Source of the DNA: Oscillospiraceae bacterium
GTDB lineage: Bacteria > Bacillota > Clostridia > Oscillospirales > CAG-272
NCBI GenBank assembly: GCA_015064555.1
Contig: SVRZ01000012.1
Coordinates: 1-64,000, forward strand
DNA: 64,000 bases
Direction of reading: 5' to 3'
Part shown: positions 14,999 through 23,611 of the stretch, one piece after another
Layout: each line of letters opens with the position of its first letter
How positions within the stretch are numbered: position 1 is the first letter of the stretch
The notes under the pieces: model-generated
The model's input: the letters and a program-made list of their open reading frames with translations, nothing else
What the model was told of the DNA's origin: nothing
Databases searched by the model: none
Program-made: the position numbers and the translations under genes

Positions 14999-16246
14999 TT
15001 ATGGCTGATCAAATTCAACGTTATCGAAAACAATTCTTTTCGCATATTTTATATTCGGATAAACACCGTGGCTCTTAGCCTTACTCTGCCCGCCGTGATA
15101 AAACCTATCGCCAAAGAAGGAATAATCTATAATTTCAAAGGTGGAATCCGAAAATCTTATATTGGATACCGCGTTATCCGGTCTGCCCGTTACAGAGAGT
15201 CCCGCCGCGCTCTTTGCGTGGATTCCCGAGAAATAGATATTCCTTACCGCATCTATTTTTGTTTCGCCGTTTTCGGCGATCTCAAGCTTTATGGGAGGCC
15301 CGAATGTTTCCATAATTATATTGGAAAATGCGATATTTTCAACAAGAGTCGCCTCTCTGCCTATATCGGAGGTATAGCTGAGCGACGGATCATACCTCAT
15401 ATGCGGCATTACTATCGCAATACCGACCGACGTGTCGGTCATAACTATATTTGAGAAGACGCAATTTTTAATACTGCCATCATTCATCCATCCGATCCGG
15501 ATACCGCTCGCGTAGCTCGTCAGATTGCAATTTGTAACAGTTACACGCTCGCAGGGCTTGTTTTCGGCGAGCGATACGTTATTGGCTCTGAGTACGATGC
15601 AGTCATCTCCGCAGGTGATGCTGCAATTTGACACGGTTACGTTGCGAGAGCTGTTTATATGGATACCGTCGTTATTCGGAAATTCCACGTCTGCCTCGAT
15701 CTTTACTTTATCGAACGTAACATAGTCGCAGTCGCTTATCCAATAGGACCATCCCGCAGGTTGATTTATCATTGTAACGTCCTCTATCTTAACGTTACGG
15801 CAGCCGGCAAAAAACACTACACGCGGTGGGGTATCCCCGCCTATCCGCTCGTATTTCCAATCCCTCTCGGGCTCTCTTATACGAACGAAATTACCGCCGT
15901 TGCAATCTATCTTCCCCATACCCGTCAAGCTTATGTTCTCGCTCTCTTCGGCATATATATAGCAAGCGTTTTTCCATCTGGGTAAAAGCTCTGTCTTAAC
16001 GTGCTTTAAGTCATTTCTTTCGGGATAATCTGCAATGTCGGGCGAGCCGAGAAGAGTTGCCCCTTGGGCAATATGAAGCTCAACGCCCGAGCGCATAACG
16101 ATGCTGCCGAACATATAAATTCCGTTTGCCACAAGCACTCTGCCGCCGCCTCTCTCAAAGCAGGTATCTATAGCCTTTTGAATTGCTAATGTATTCTTTG
16201 TTTTTCCGTCACCAATTGCACCGAAATCTCTTATATCGTAAATCAT
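14999..16246 (-). CDS. GH28-family polygalacturonase-like glycoside hydrolase
   Basis: 415-aa right-handed beta-helix protein, last gene of a leftward three-gene unit. GH28 landmarks: N-terminal DIRDFGAIGDGKTKNTLAIQ, central NNDGIHINSSRNVTV (NxD motif) and CGDDCIVLR (GDDC), the aspartates of the acid/base site. The following GHG motif of classical polygalacturonases is not evident; that position reads SYASGIRIGW, so the catalytic His appears to be absent or replaced. No signal peptide, hence probably acts on imported oligogalacturonides. Ribosome site GAGGTAG. Neighbouring SDR and sugar-acid dehydratase genes support uronate catabolism. Confidence 0.88.
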   Translation of the reverse strand: MIYDIRDFGAIGDGKTKNTLAIQKAIDTCFERGGGRVLVANGIYMFGSIVMRSGVELHIAQGATLLGSPDIADYPERNDLKHVKTELLPRWKNACYIYAEESENISLTGMGKIDCNGGNFVRIREPERDWKYERIGGDTPPRVVFFAGCRNVKIEDVTMINQPAGWSYWISDCDYVTFDKVKIEADVEFPNNDGIHINSSRNVTVSNCSITCGDDCIVLRANNVSLAENKPCERVTVTNCNLTSYASGIRIGWMNDGSIKNCVFSNIVMTDTSVGIAIVMPHMRYDPSLSYTSDIGREATLVENIAFSNIIMETFGPPIKLEIAENGETKIDAVRNIYFSGIHAKSAAGLSVTGRPDNAVSNIRFSDSTFEIIDYSFFGDRFYHGGQSKAKSHGVYPNIKYAKRIVFDNVEFDQP

Positions 16247-16258
16247 ATCTACCTCGTA

Positions 16259-17035
16259 TTACTTTTTTATTATGGGATAGAGCTGGATATTATTACCGCC
16301 GTCAACCACAAGCTCCGCGCCCGTGGTGTTTCTTGCGCACTCGGCAAAATACCACACGGCATCCGCTATATCCGCTCCGACGGCTACGTCACCGATCGGG
16401 GTGAAGCGCGACGGAACGTTTTCGTAAAATTCGGGATTTTTCTCCCATCTGTCGGTTTTTATCATTCCCGGAAGAACGGCGTTTACACGTATATTATATT
16501 TTCCGAGGTCAAGCGCAAGCGCGCGCATAAGACCGAGCTGACCGCCCTTTGAGGCGATATAGGAGGCTCTGTCGGGAATAGCTCTGTAAGCAGTGTTTGA
16601 ATTGATGAAGGTTATACTTCCTCGGCCGTTATCCTTCATACGTCTTGCCGCGCACTCGGAAATATAATAATTCCACACAACGTTGGTATTTATAACCCTC
16701 ATAAAGTCGACAAGAGGTGTTTCAAAGACCTTCTGCCCGATTCCCTGATCTGCGGCATTAAGAACGAGAACGCTCACGAAAATACCCTTTTCGTCAAGCT
16801 CCGCAAAAAGCTTATCGACGGCATCCGTGTCAACCTCACCGCTATCCGTCAGAGAATTCAGAACGTATCCCGAAACGCTTGAGCCCGGGAATTTTTTTCT
16901 GTAGTAAAGCTCCGCGTCAGCGACGTTTTCCGTCTTTCTTCCCGTAAATATAACCGCATAATTTTCTGAAAGGAATTTTTCAACTATATCGACACCCGTG
17001 TTGATACAAGCACCGGTCACAAGCGCAGTTTTCAT
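16259..17035 (-). CDS. Short-chain dehydrogenase/reductase
   Basis: 258 aa, classical SDR length. The Rossmann motif is atypical, TGACINTGVDIV (TGxxxxTG instead of TGxxxGIG), with NAADQ, then INSNTAYRAIPDRASYIASK (Ser, Tyr-x-x-x-Lys catalytic set) and NIRVNAVLPGMIKTDRW. It probably interconverts a sugar acid or keto acid using NAD(P). It lies 12 nt after the dehydratase and 12 nt before the GH28 gene, so one operon. Exact substrate unknown. Confidence 0.88.
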   Translation of the reverse strand: MKTALVTGACINTGVDIVEKFLSENYAVIFTGRKTENVADAELYYRKKFPGSSVSGYVLNSLTDSGEVDTDAVDKLFAELDEKGIFVSVLVLNAADQGIGQKVFETPLVDFMRVINTNVVWNYYISECAARRMKDNGRGSITFINSNTAYRAIPDRASYIASKGGQLGLMRALALDLGKYNIRVNAVLPGMIKTDRWEKNPEFYENVPSRFTPIGDVAVGADIADAVWYFAECARNTTGAELVVDGGNNIQLYPIIKK

Positions 17036-17046
17036 TATTCGTCACC

Positions 17047-18207
17047 TCAAAAATAAAACTCTGTTTTCGCAGGGCGTATATCGGTAAGCGCACCCGTGTA
17101 ATGGCGGAGATCATGCCTGACGTAAGGATGCTCAAGGCAAGCCTTCTCATTAAGCTCAATTCCGAGTCCCGGCTTCTCACCGATCTTGATTCGTCCGTTT
17201 TCATATATCAGGCTTTCGTTTGTTACGTCCTTGCGCCAATCCACGTCGCTGTACATTATTTCAAGTATACAGAAGTTAGGGCAGCAAGCGGCAAGCTGAA
17301 GCGTTGCGGCATTGGCGACAGGGCCTGACGGATTGTGAGGCGCGAAGGGGATGTAGTTTGCCTCGGCTATCGCCGCTATCTTTTTTAGCTCCATAATACC
17401 GCCCGCATGAGAAACGTCAGGCTGGATATAGTCACACGCACGGCGGCGAAACAGCTCGTTATAGTCAAATCGTGTATAAAGTCGCTCTCCTGCGGATATT
17501 GCTACGGGAGATTTTGCTCTGACCGCTTCAAGTGCCTCAATATTGTTGGGCGGAACAGGCTCCTCGAGGAACATAGGTCGGAACTGCTCGACCTCTTTTG
17601 CTATTTTAATTCCTGTCGGAACATCAAAGCGTCCGTGAGCCTCAATTAAAAGGTCAACGCTATCGCCCACCGCATCTCTTACCGCGCCGATACATCTTAA
17701 TGCTTTATCGAGCTCTGAATTCGATATTTGTAAATAATTCTTTCCAAAAGGATCCCATTTCATAGCGGTAACACCTCTTTTTACCGCTATCCTTGCTTTC
17801 TCGGCAAACTCCTCCGGCTCCTTTGCTCCGGCGAACCAGCCGTTTACATATATGCGGCAATCCTCGTTCACCTTACCGCCGAGCAGCTGATATACGGGAA
17901 CGCCTAAGGATTTTCCGAGGATATCCCAAAGTGCCATTTCAACCGCGGAGAGTGCCGACATAAGCACCGCACCGCCGCGCCAATAAGCATCGCGGTAAAT
18001 ATCGTGATAATGCTTCTCTATCTGTCGCGGATCCTTGCCTACGAGATAACCCTTTATATGCTCAATGGCACCCACAAGTGCCTTTTCCTTGTATTCGAGC
18101 GTTCCCTCACCTACACCGTCAATTCCCTCGTCGGTATAGACCTTGACAAACACCCAGTTTGTGCGGAAGCAGTCTACAACAAATGCTTTGATATCCGTTA
18201 CCTTCAT
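17047..18207 (-). CDS. Enolase-superfamily sugar-acid dehydratase (galactonate/mannonate dehydratase-like)
   Basis: 386 aa, mandelate racemase/muconate lactonizing fold. Capping domain (residues 1-115) ends in MALWDILGKSLGVPVYQLLGG. The barrel has metal ligands in LLIEAHGRF (Glu where galactonate dehydratases usually have Asp), FLEEPVPPNN and ISAGERLYTRFDY, then YIQPDVSHAGGI and the catalytic His of FAPHNPSGPVANAA. The HGR, QPDxSHAGGI and APHxPxGP strings are those of D-galactonate/D-mannonate dehydratases, which make 2-keto-3-deoxy acids. First gene of the leftward unit with SDR and GH28: pectin or uronate breakdown. Confidence 0.9.
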   Translation of the reverse strand: MKVTDIKAFVVDCFRTNWVFVKVYTDEGIDGVGEGTLEYKEKALVGAIEHIKGYLVGKDPRQIEKHYHDIYRDAYWRGGAVLMSALSAVEMALWDILGKSLGVPVYQLLGGKVNEDCRIYVNGWFAGAKEPEEFAEKARIAVKRGVTAMKWDPFGKNYLQISNSELDKALRCIGAVRDAVGDSVDLLIEAHGRFDVPTGIKIAKEVEQFRPMFLEEPVPPNNIEALEAVRAKSPVAISAGERLYTRFDYNELFRRRACDYIQPDVSHAGGIMELKKIAAIAEANYIPFAPHNPSGPVANAATLQLAACCPNFCILEIMYSDVDWRKDVTNESLIYENGRIKIGEKPGLGIELNEKACLEHPYVRHDLRHYTGALTDIRPAKTEFYF

Positions 18208-18220
18208 ATTTATTCCTCAC

Positions 18221-18249
18221 TTGACAAACGTTTTCTTTTATTATATAAT
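18221..18249 (+). promoter_or_regulatory. Promoter of the 18316 AraC gene
   Basis: TTGACA (18221-18226), 17-nt spacer, TATAAT (18244-18249), a perfect consensus, starting 14 nt upstream of the divergent dehydratase ATG, so the same region must also hold the leftward promoter. Confidence 0.75.
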
Positions 18250-18315
18250 GTTTTTAAGCTGCAATATATAGTTTTTTTGCTATTTTTATTAGATTTCTTA
18301 TCATTGTGAGGATAT

Positions 18316-19131
18316 ATGAAAAGTATAATTCTGCCAGACATCGTCGCTGCGGGGATTTATAACGCACAAATTACGCATAAAAATAAAACGATTACTCCCA
18401 TCAGAAAAACAACGATGTTTGAAATTGAGCTACCTTTGGATAATGGAGGTATCTCCTATATAAACGACACCGCTCACCCGATCACAGAGAACACCGTTAT
18501 ATGTGCTAAACCGGGGCAGAGCCGTCATACCAAGCTGCCCTTCAAATGTTACTACATTCATATAATAGTCGGCGAAGGCGATCTTTTTGATCTTCTTTCA
18601 TCCCTCCCCGATTTTTTTGAAACGGCGGACGTGAAGGATATCAAAGAAACGTTTACTGCCCTCTGCGAAAGCTATAATAACGGTTCATCGAAGGAAGAGA
18701 TTCTTACTCAAAGCCTTTTGCTAAATCTGATATACACTATTGATAAGAAGGCCGAGTCATATAAAAGGGCATATCAACCTAAATCAAGCAACCGAAAGGT
18801 CATAGAACAAACTATACAATATATCAAAAACAATATTTCGGATGAATTATCCTTAGAGTCACTGTCCGAAAGAGCTAATTTCAGCCCGATATATTTTCAC
18901 AAGCTATTCAAAGCATCTACCGGAAGGAATCTGCGCAGCTACATCGAGGAGCAACGCATAAAAAAGGCGATCGTGCTTCTGACCTCTACCGCCAAAACAC
19001 TGACTCAAATTGCATATGAATGCGGTTTTTCATCACAGTCTTATTTCAGCTATGCATTCAAAAGGAAAACCGGCCTCACCCCCCGGGAATATGCGAAAAA
19101 GCTCCAATCAAAATATGAGGATGTGAAATGA
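18316..19131 (+). CDS. AraC-family transcriptional regulator
   Basis: 271 aa. An N-terminal ligand-binding cupin-like part (about 10-110) is followed by a linker and C-terminal double HTH: LSLESLSERANFSPIYFHKL and LTQIAYECGFSSQSYFSYAF, closing with KRKTGLTPREYAKKL. RBS GAGG. It is divergent from the dehydratase-SDR-GH28 operon and very likely regulates it in response to a uronate or its product. The micro-hairpin array follows its stop. Confidence 0.93.
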   Translation: MKSIILPDIVAAGIYNAQITHKNKTITPIRKTTMFEIELPLDNGGISYINDTAHPITENTVICAKPGQSRHTKLPFKCYYIHIIVGEGDLFDLLSSLPDFFETADVKDIKETFTALCESYNNGSSKEEILTQSLLLNLIYTIDKKAESYKRAYQPKSSNRKVIEQTIQYIKNNISDELSLESLSERANFSPIYFHKLFKASTGRNLRSYIEEQRIKKAIVLLTSTAKTLTQIAYECGFSSQSYFSYAFKRKTGLTPREYAKKLQSKYEDVK

Positions 19132-19140
19132 TATTTTATG

Positions 19141-19312
19141 TAGTGAAGTTTTCGCTTACGCGAAAGTGAAGTTGCTTTGCAGTGAAGTTCGTGCTATCAC
19201 ACGAGTGAAGTTAAGTTTGCCACTTTGCCAAAGGCAAAACTTCACTATCTGCAAGATAACTTCACTTACGAAGTAAACTTCACTTGCCCGAATGGGCAAA
19301 CTTAGTTGCGTA
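19141..19312. repeat. Micro-hairpin array A (spacer word AGTGAAGTT / AACTTCACT)
   Basis: Short unrelated palindromes (TTCGCTTACGCGAA, GCTTTGC, CGTGCTATCACACG, TACGAAGTA, TGCCCGAATGGGCA) are separated by one constant word: AGTGAAGTT four times, then its complement AACTTCACT three times, plus a partial last copy. The words invert about the middle (about 19225), so the whole array can also fold as one long stem carrying side hairpins. It fills the gap between two AraC genes. No ORF is supported inside. Confidence 0.85.
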
Positions 19313-19388
19313 TTTTCCAAAAAATACACCGAATGACAAGACAAAAGCCGAAAAGTGTGATATAATACATATAATATTTTAAGCTAGG

Positions 19389-20228
19389 ATGGGTGATATG
19401 TACAACGGCATACAGAAAATAGAGGAGATAATCGAGTATATCGAATCAAATATTACGTCCGAGCCGGATTGCGAGGCTATGGCATCACGTATGATGCTGT
19501 CGGTCTATGAATTCAGGCGGATATTCGCCTTTATCGTCGGCTGTCCCATTTCGGATTACGTGCGCAAGCGCAGGCTTTCGCTCGCCGCGTGTGAGATTAT
19601 GACAAGCCCCGATATAAGCATAAAAGAGATAGGCGAGCGATACGGATATTCAACGCTCTCCGCCTTCTCAAAGGCATTCAGCGAGTACCACGGCTTTTCT
19701 CCGTCGGTCTGCCGCAAGGACTCTCCCGAGATATCTCTTTTCCCAAGGCCCGAATTTGAATGGAAGATACGCACGGGCGAAAATATTTCATTTCAGATAA
19801 TAAGCGATACCGCCTTTTCCATAAGAGGATATTCGGCATTCTCTGACCATACCGACAGCTGCTGCTGCGAGGGCGTGTGGAACGATTTCTATGAATCGGG
19901 AGCGGACAGAGCTCTGACGCAGGACCTCATCTACGTTTCCTACCACAATAATGACGGAATGGTGAAATGCCGTATCGGCGAGAGGGTATGCCCCGAGGAC
20001 TCATCGGAGGATTCTTTCGTTATCCCCGAGGGAAAATGGCTCTCGGTAAAGCTGAATACCACCGATGACGATGCTGTTAACCGAAAATATAACAGCATAC
20101 TTTACGAGCTTTTACCCTCGGCAAGACTGCATAGACGCTCGGGTCTTCCGACTGTGGAGATATTCCCCCGCGATATGAGCGAGGATAATTTTGAATGGGA
20201 GATAAGGATCCCCGTAGAAAAGGAGTAG
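19389..20228 (+). CDS. AraC-type regulator with GyrI-like effector domain
   Basis: 279 aa, with domain order the reverse of usual: an AraC HTH pair at residues about 8-110 (MASRMMLSVYEFRRIFAFIV, ISIKEIGERYGYSTLSAFSKAF, SEYHGFSPSVCRK) and a C-terminal domain of about 160 residues resembling the GyrI/Rob effector-binding fold (ISFQIISDTAFSIRGY ... GKWLSVKL). Rob-type regulators bind small hydrophobic or cationic molecules. Start could be 19389 or the ATG at 19398. It lies 4 nt before an SDR and is co-transcribed with it and the FAD enzyme. Confidence 0.85.
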   Translation: MGDMYNGIQKIEEIIEYIESNITSEPDCEAMASRMMLSVYEFRRIFAFIVGCPISDYVRKRRLSLAACEIMTSPDISIKEIGERYGYSTLSAFSKAFSEYHGFSPSVCRKDSPEISLFPRPEFEWKIRTGENISFQIISDTAFSIRGYSAFSDHTDSCCCEGVWNDFYESGADRALTQDLIYVSYHNNDGMVKCRIGERVCPEDSSEDSFVIPEGKWLSVKLNTTDDDAVNRKYNSILYELLPSARLHRRSGLPTVEIFPRDMSEDNFEWEIRIPVEKE

Positions 20229-20232
20229 AAAA

Positions 20233-20937
20233 ATGAACAGAATAGTACTTATAACAGGCGCATCAAGCGGATACGGAAAGGCGACCGCAAAAGCATTCAA
20301 GGAGTGCGGCGACACGGTCATCATGGCGGCAAGAAATGAAGAAAGACTCAATGCCGCAAAGGACGAGATCGGCGGAGATCTCACCATCGCTATGGACGTA
20401 ACCAACCCCCGGGATTGGGACCGCGCAGTCGATTTAATAAAGAAAATGTACGGTAAGATTGACATTTTAGTCAATAATGCAGGCGGCGGAGTTGCAATCA
20501 AGGAGGTAAGCGAATTCACTATTGATGAGATAGATTCCACGATAAAGCTCAATCTCAACAGCGTTATTTACGGCTGCCGCGCATTCGCGGATATGATGAA
20601 GGAGCAAGGATCGGGCACTATGATAAACATATCCTCGGTATGCGCGCGTCAGTGCTGGCCGACATGGTCGGTCTATGCGGCGGCGAAGGCAGGCGTGCTC
20701 AATTTCTCGAAGGGAATGTACCTCGAAATGCAGCCTCATAACGTGCGCGTAAGCTGCGTTGTTCCCTCCTCTGCGAGCACGGGCTTCCAGAATGCCTGCG
20801 GAATTGGCGAGACTACAGATCAGCTTCTGCCCGAGGATATTGCCGAAACCGTTCTTTACATAGCGAATCTTCCGCAGAGAGCCGTTGTTGAGGACGTTAC
20901 CGTCTGGGGTATTGACAAGCAGGTAAATCCCCTGTAA
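20233..20937 (+). CDS. Short-chain dehydrogenase/reductase
   Basis: 234 aa. TGASSGYGKATAKAF (TGxxxGxG cofactor loop), NNAGGG, ISSV and the catalytic Y-x-x-x-K in SVYAAAKAGVLNFSKG are all present. RBS AAGGAG. NADP preference is suggested by the basic AARNEER after strand 2. It sits between a Rob-like regulator and an FAD oxidoreductase with short gaps (4 and 9 nt), so probably one catabolic unit. Substrate unknown. Confidence 0.9.
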   Translation: MNRIVLITGASSGYGKATAKAFKECGDTVIMAARNEERLNAAKDEIGGDLTIAMDVTNPRDWDRAVDLIKKMYGKIDILVNNAGGGVAIKEVSEFTIDEIDSTIKLNLNSVIYGCRAFADMMKEQGSGTMINISSVCARQCWPTWSVYAAAKAGVLNFSKGMYLEMQPHNVRVSCVVPSSASTGFQNACGIGETTDQLLPEDIAETVLYIANLPQRAVVEDVTVWGIDKQVNPL

Positions 20938-20946
20938 GGAGGAAGT

Positions 20947-22878
20947 ATGAATTCCATCTTTATCGAGGCGGAGAGCCTTGAAAACAGAGGCGGCTGGATA
21001 GTCGACACCGCCTCCGCAGAGGTGATACATTCCGCATATATGATGGCTCACGGAATGGGGATCCCCGTCGAGGATGCTTACGGCAAAATAGATATCCCCG
21101 ACGACGGTGACTATTACGTATGGGGACTCACGCGTGACTGGACCGCCGTTTGGAAGGTTGCCGATCCTTTGGGAAAATTCGAGATATGGATAGACGGTGA
21201 GCCCTTGCCGGAGATCCTCGGCACGGTCGGCAAGGATTGGGCGTGGCAGCTCGCGGGGCGTGTAAGATTATCCAAGGGAAGCCACAGGCTTGCGCTCCAC
21301 GATCTGACAGGCTTCAACGGAAGGTGTGACGCCATTCTTATCACGGATTCCGACGATATCCCGAAAAGTGACACCGAGAGCATCGACGCAATAAGACGAA
21401 GTCTTTCTTACAAGGAAATAGCCACGGAGGATGTGACATACGACCTTGTCGTTGTCGGCGGAGGAATTGCCGGCATCTGCACCGCGCTTGCGGCTATGAG
21501 AAGCGGAGTATCGGTTGCTCTCATACACGACAGAGCCGTCCTCGGCGGATGTAACAGCTCCGAGGTGCGCGTTTCGATGGGCGGTATCATCAATCTGCCT
21601 CCATATCCGAATCTCGGAAACGTGGTCAGATCCATAGCGCCGATCGTAGGCTACCCGACGGTTTACTGCAAGGAAGCCTTTGAGGATGATCGCAAGCGCC
21701 TTGCATTTACGGTGCGCGAGAGGCGTCCCGCTATGCACAAGCTCTTTCTCGAGGAAATAGCCACCGACGTTGAGTCCGAGGGCGGCAATATAGCTGCCGT
21801 AATTACCACGAATGCCCTGACGGGTAAGAAAACGAGGATCCGCGGACGGCTCTTCTCCGACTGCAGCGGTGACGGTATTCTTGCGAGGATGTCGGGCTGC
21901 GAAATAATGTATGGCAGAGAGGCGCGCTCGGAATTCGGCGAATCTCTTGCGCCGAGCGAGCATCAATCGCTCGTTATGGGACACTCTATCCGCTGGTACA
22001 GCGAGGACACGGGTGCGCCCGTCGACTTCCCCGAGCTTGATCTCGGGCTCGCCTTCACGGACGAGTCCTGCCTCGACTGCGCCTCGGGCGACTGGGAGCA
22101 GGAGAGCGGATTCACAAAGGATATGGTGAAGGACATCGAATACATACGCGACTTCGGACTCCGCGCAATATATGCGAATTGGTCATTCCAGAAGCACCGC
22201 TTCAAAAACAAGGATAAATACAAAAATCTCGCCCTCAGGTGGGTTTCCCCGATAGGCGGAAAGCGCGAGGGGTATCGCGTTAAGGGCGACTACATTCTCA
22301 CGCAGAACGATATCGAGGAGAAAAGAGTCCATCCCGATGCGACCGCTTGCCTTACCTGGAGCATAGATATGCACTTCCCGGAGCCGACAAACCTTGCCGA
22401 ATTCGGCGAGGCATTCCGCTCGTTTGCCTACCACAGAGGTATTGAGAAGCCCTACCCCGTGCCGTACCGTTGCCTTTATTCAAAGGACGTCGGCAATCTT
22501 TTCTTAGGCGGAAGACTTGTCAGCACGAGCCACGTGGCATTCTCATCGGTTCGCGTTATGAGAACGCTCGGCGAGCTTGGCGAGGCGGTCGGTATCGCGA
22601 GCGGCGTGTGCAAAAGACACGGATGTCTGCCGCGCGAGGTATATACCGAGTACCTTGATGAGCTTCGCGCTAAGCTCACCGAGGGAATACGTATTCCCGA
22701 TGCATTTGAGTGCGCGGTCGAGGACGAGGAGGCATACCATTTCAAGGATATCGGATGGTGGTATCTCAACACGGGTAAGTCCGACAGCCCCGAAAATACA
22801 GAAAAATTCAAAAGAGGCGTAGAAGCCCTCGGGCTTGAGCATAAATATCCAATGCCGAAAAAATGGGAACAAAATTAG
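20947..22878 (+). CDS. FAD-dependent oxidoreductase with N-terminal beta-sandwich domain
   Basis: 643 aa. Residues 1-150 look like a carbohydrate-binding or golvesin-type beta sandwich (DDGDYYVWGLTRDW, GSHRLALHDLTGFNGRCD). At about 160 a dinucleotide fold starts: YDLVVVGGGIAGICTALAA, GGCNSSEVRV, then FSDCSGDGILARMSGCE, the pattern of the FAD_oxidored family found in polysaccharide loci. No signal peptide. RBS AAGGAGG. It is the last gene of the AraC/GyrI-SDR-FAD unit and is followed by a hairpin and repeat array. It may oxidise a sugar or cyclitol; the substrate is unknown. Confidence 0.85.
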   Translation: MNSIFIEAESLENRGGWIVDTASAEVIHSAYMMAHGMGIPVEDAYGKIDIPDDGDYYVWGLTRDWTAVWKVADPLGKFEIWIDGEPLPEILGTVGKDWAWQLAGRVRLSKGSHRLALHDLTGFNGRCDAILITDSDDIPKSDTESIDAIRRSLSYKEIATEDVTYDLVVVGGGIAGICTALAAMRSGVSVALIHDRAVLGGCNSSEVRVSMGGIINLPPYPNLGNVVRSIAPIVGYPTVYCKEAFEDDRKRLAFTVRERRPAMHKLFLEEIATDVESEGGNIAAVITTNALTGKKTRIRGRLFSDCSGDGILARMSGCEIMYGREARSEFGESLAPSEHQSLVMGHSIRWYSEDTGAPVDFPELDLGLAFTDESCLDCASGDWEQESGFTKDMVKDIEYIRDFGLRAIYANWSFQKHRFKNKDKYKNLALRWVSPIGGKREGYRVKGDYILTQNDIEEKRVHPDATACLTWSIDMHFPEPTNLAEFGEAFRSFAYHRGIEKPYPVPYRCLYSKDVGNLFLGGRLVSTSHVAFSSVRVMRTLGELGEAVGIASGVCKRHGCLPREVYTEYLDELRAKLTEGIRIPDAFECAVEDEEAYHFKDIGWWYLNTGKSDSPENTEKFKRGVEALGLEHKYPMPKKWEQN

Positions 22879-23223
22879 CGTGATACTCTTAACCGAGTAT
22901 TCACGCTAAATGATGTTTGCCCTTGCGGGCAAGTGATGTTGCCTTCGGCAGTGATGTTGCCTGCGGCAATGATGTTACGCCTGACGGCGTAGTGGGCAAA
23001 CATCACATCACTGCGAGCATAGGCTCGCAACATCATTATGCATAGCATAACATCACTTTTGCGATAGCAAATACATCATTATGAGCGTAGCGAATAGCAT
23101 CACTTTTGCGTCAGCAAATACATCATTATGAGCGTAGCGAATAGCATCACTTTTGCGACAGCAAATACATCATTATGAGTGAAGCGAATAGCATCACTTT
23201 TGCGACAGCAAATACATCACGCC
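22878..23223. repeat. Micro-hairpin array B (spacer word TGATGTT / AACATCA) with 47-bp tandem repeats
   Basis: Opens with an 11-bp hairpin (GCGTGATACTC/GAGTATTCACGC) that may end the FAD gene transcript. Then follow palindromes such as TTGCCCTTGCGGGCAA, TGCCTTCGGCA and TACGCCTGACGGCGTA separated by TGATGTT. After the centre (about 23000) the spacer becomes AACATCAC or ACATCA. The right end has three near-identical 47-bp tandem units starting at 23073, 23120 and 23167. Same architecture as arrays A, C and D but a different constant word. Confidence 0.85.
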
Positions 23224-23286
23224 TTAATGGGACGTACTCTTAAGGACAGTTTTGAAATTCAATAGAATACGTTACCTACCGACAGG

Positions 23287-23328
23287 AAAAGGACGAAGAA
23301 TTGGTAAAATTCCTCGTCCTTTTTTCTT
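23287..23328 (+). terminator. Rho-independent terminator
   Basis: AAGGACGA and TCGTCCTT (23289-23296, 23314-23321) with an extended GAATT/AATTC stem, followed by TTTTTT. Confidence 0.75.
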
Positions 23329-23370
23329 GGCAAGCACTGCTTCTGTGGACACAGAAGCTATTTTTAGTTA

Positions 23371-23555
23371 TGAGTTATCAGGCTCGCTTTTGCTCACCGT
23401 TATGAGTTTGCTTCGCAAACGTTATGATATGATCGCTCTGTTACTTGAAACTGTGCCGAAGGCACATCATAACTTGGCGTAGCCAATTATAACTCTAAAC
23501 TCGCCGCAGGCGATCATAGTTGCGTAGTGTCCTTAAGGGCACTACGCTAATGGCG
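23371..23555. repeat. Micro-hairpin array C (spacer word GTTATGA / TCATAAC)
   Basis: Hairpins TTTGCTTCGCAAA, GTGCCGAAGGCAC, TTGGCGTAGCCAA and TCGCCGCAGGCGA are separated by GTTATGA to the left and by TCATAAC or TTATAAC to the right. The array closes with GCGTAGTGTCC/GGGCACTACGC (23522-23546) and a T-rich tail that may be a terminator. It ends just before the LRR gene promoter. No gene is supported between 23224 and 23576. Confidence 0.75.
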
Positions 23556-23576
23556 TTGCTTTTTTATATGGAAGTA

Positions 23577-23605
23577 TTTACAAATGAATTTTTTTGTGCT
23601 ATAAT
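23577..23605 (+). promoter_or_regulatory. Promoter of the 886-aa LRR lipoprotein gene
   Basis: TTTACA (23577-23582), 17-nt spacer, TATAAT (23600-23605). The -35 region AGTATTTACAAATGAA is identical to that before the second LRR locus (44687-44702), so the two surface proteins may be co-regulated. Confidence 0.75.
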
Positions 23606-23611
23606 CAAACG

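Noticed and set aside
21268-21984. 238-residue leftward frame inside the FAD oxidoreductase
   Set aside because: Antisense shadow with no motif; the forward protein has GGGIAG and other FAD signatures.
19141-23223. CRISPR-like interpretation of arrays A and B
   Set aside because: The constant words are only 7-9 nt, the inserts are self-complementary rather than unique spacers, word orientation inverts at the centre, and no cas genes are near.
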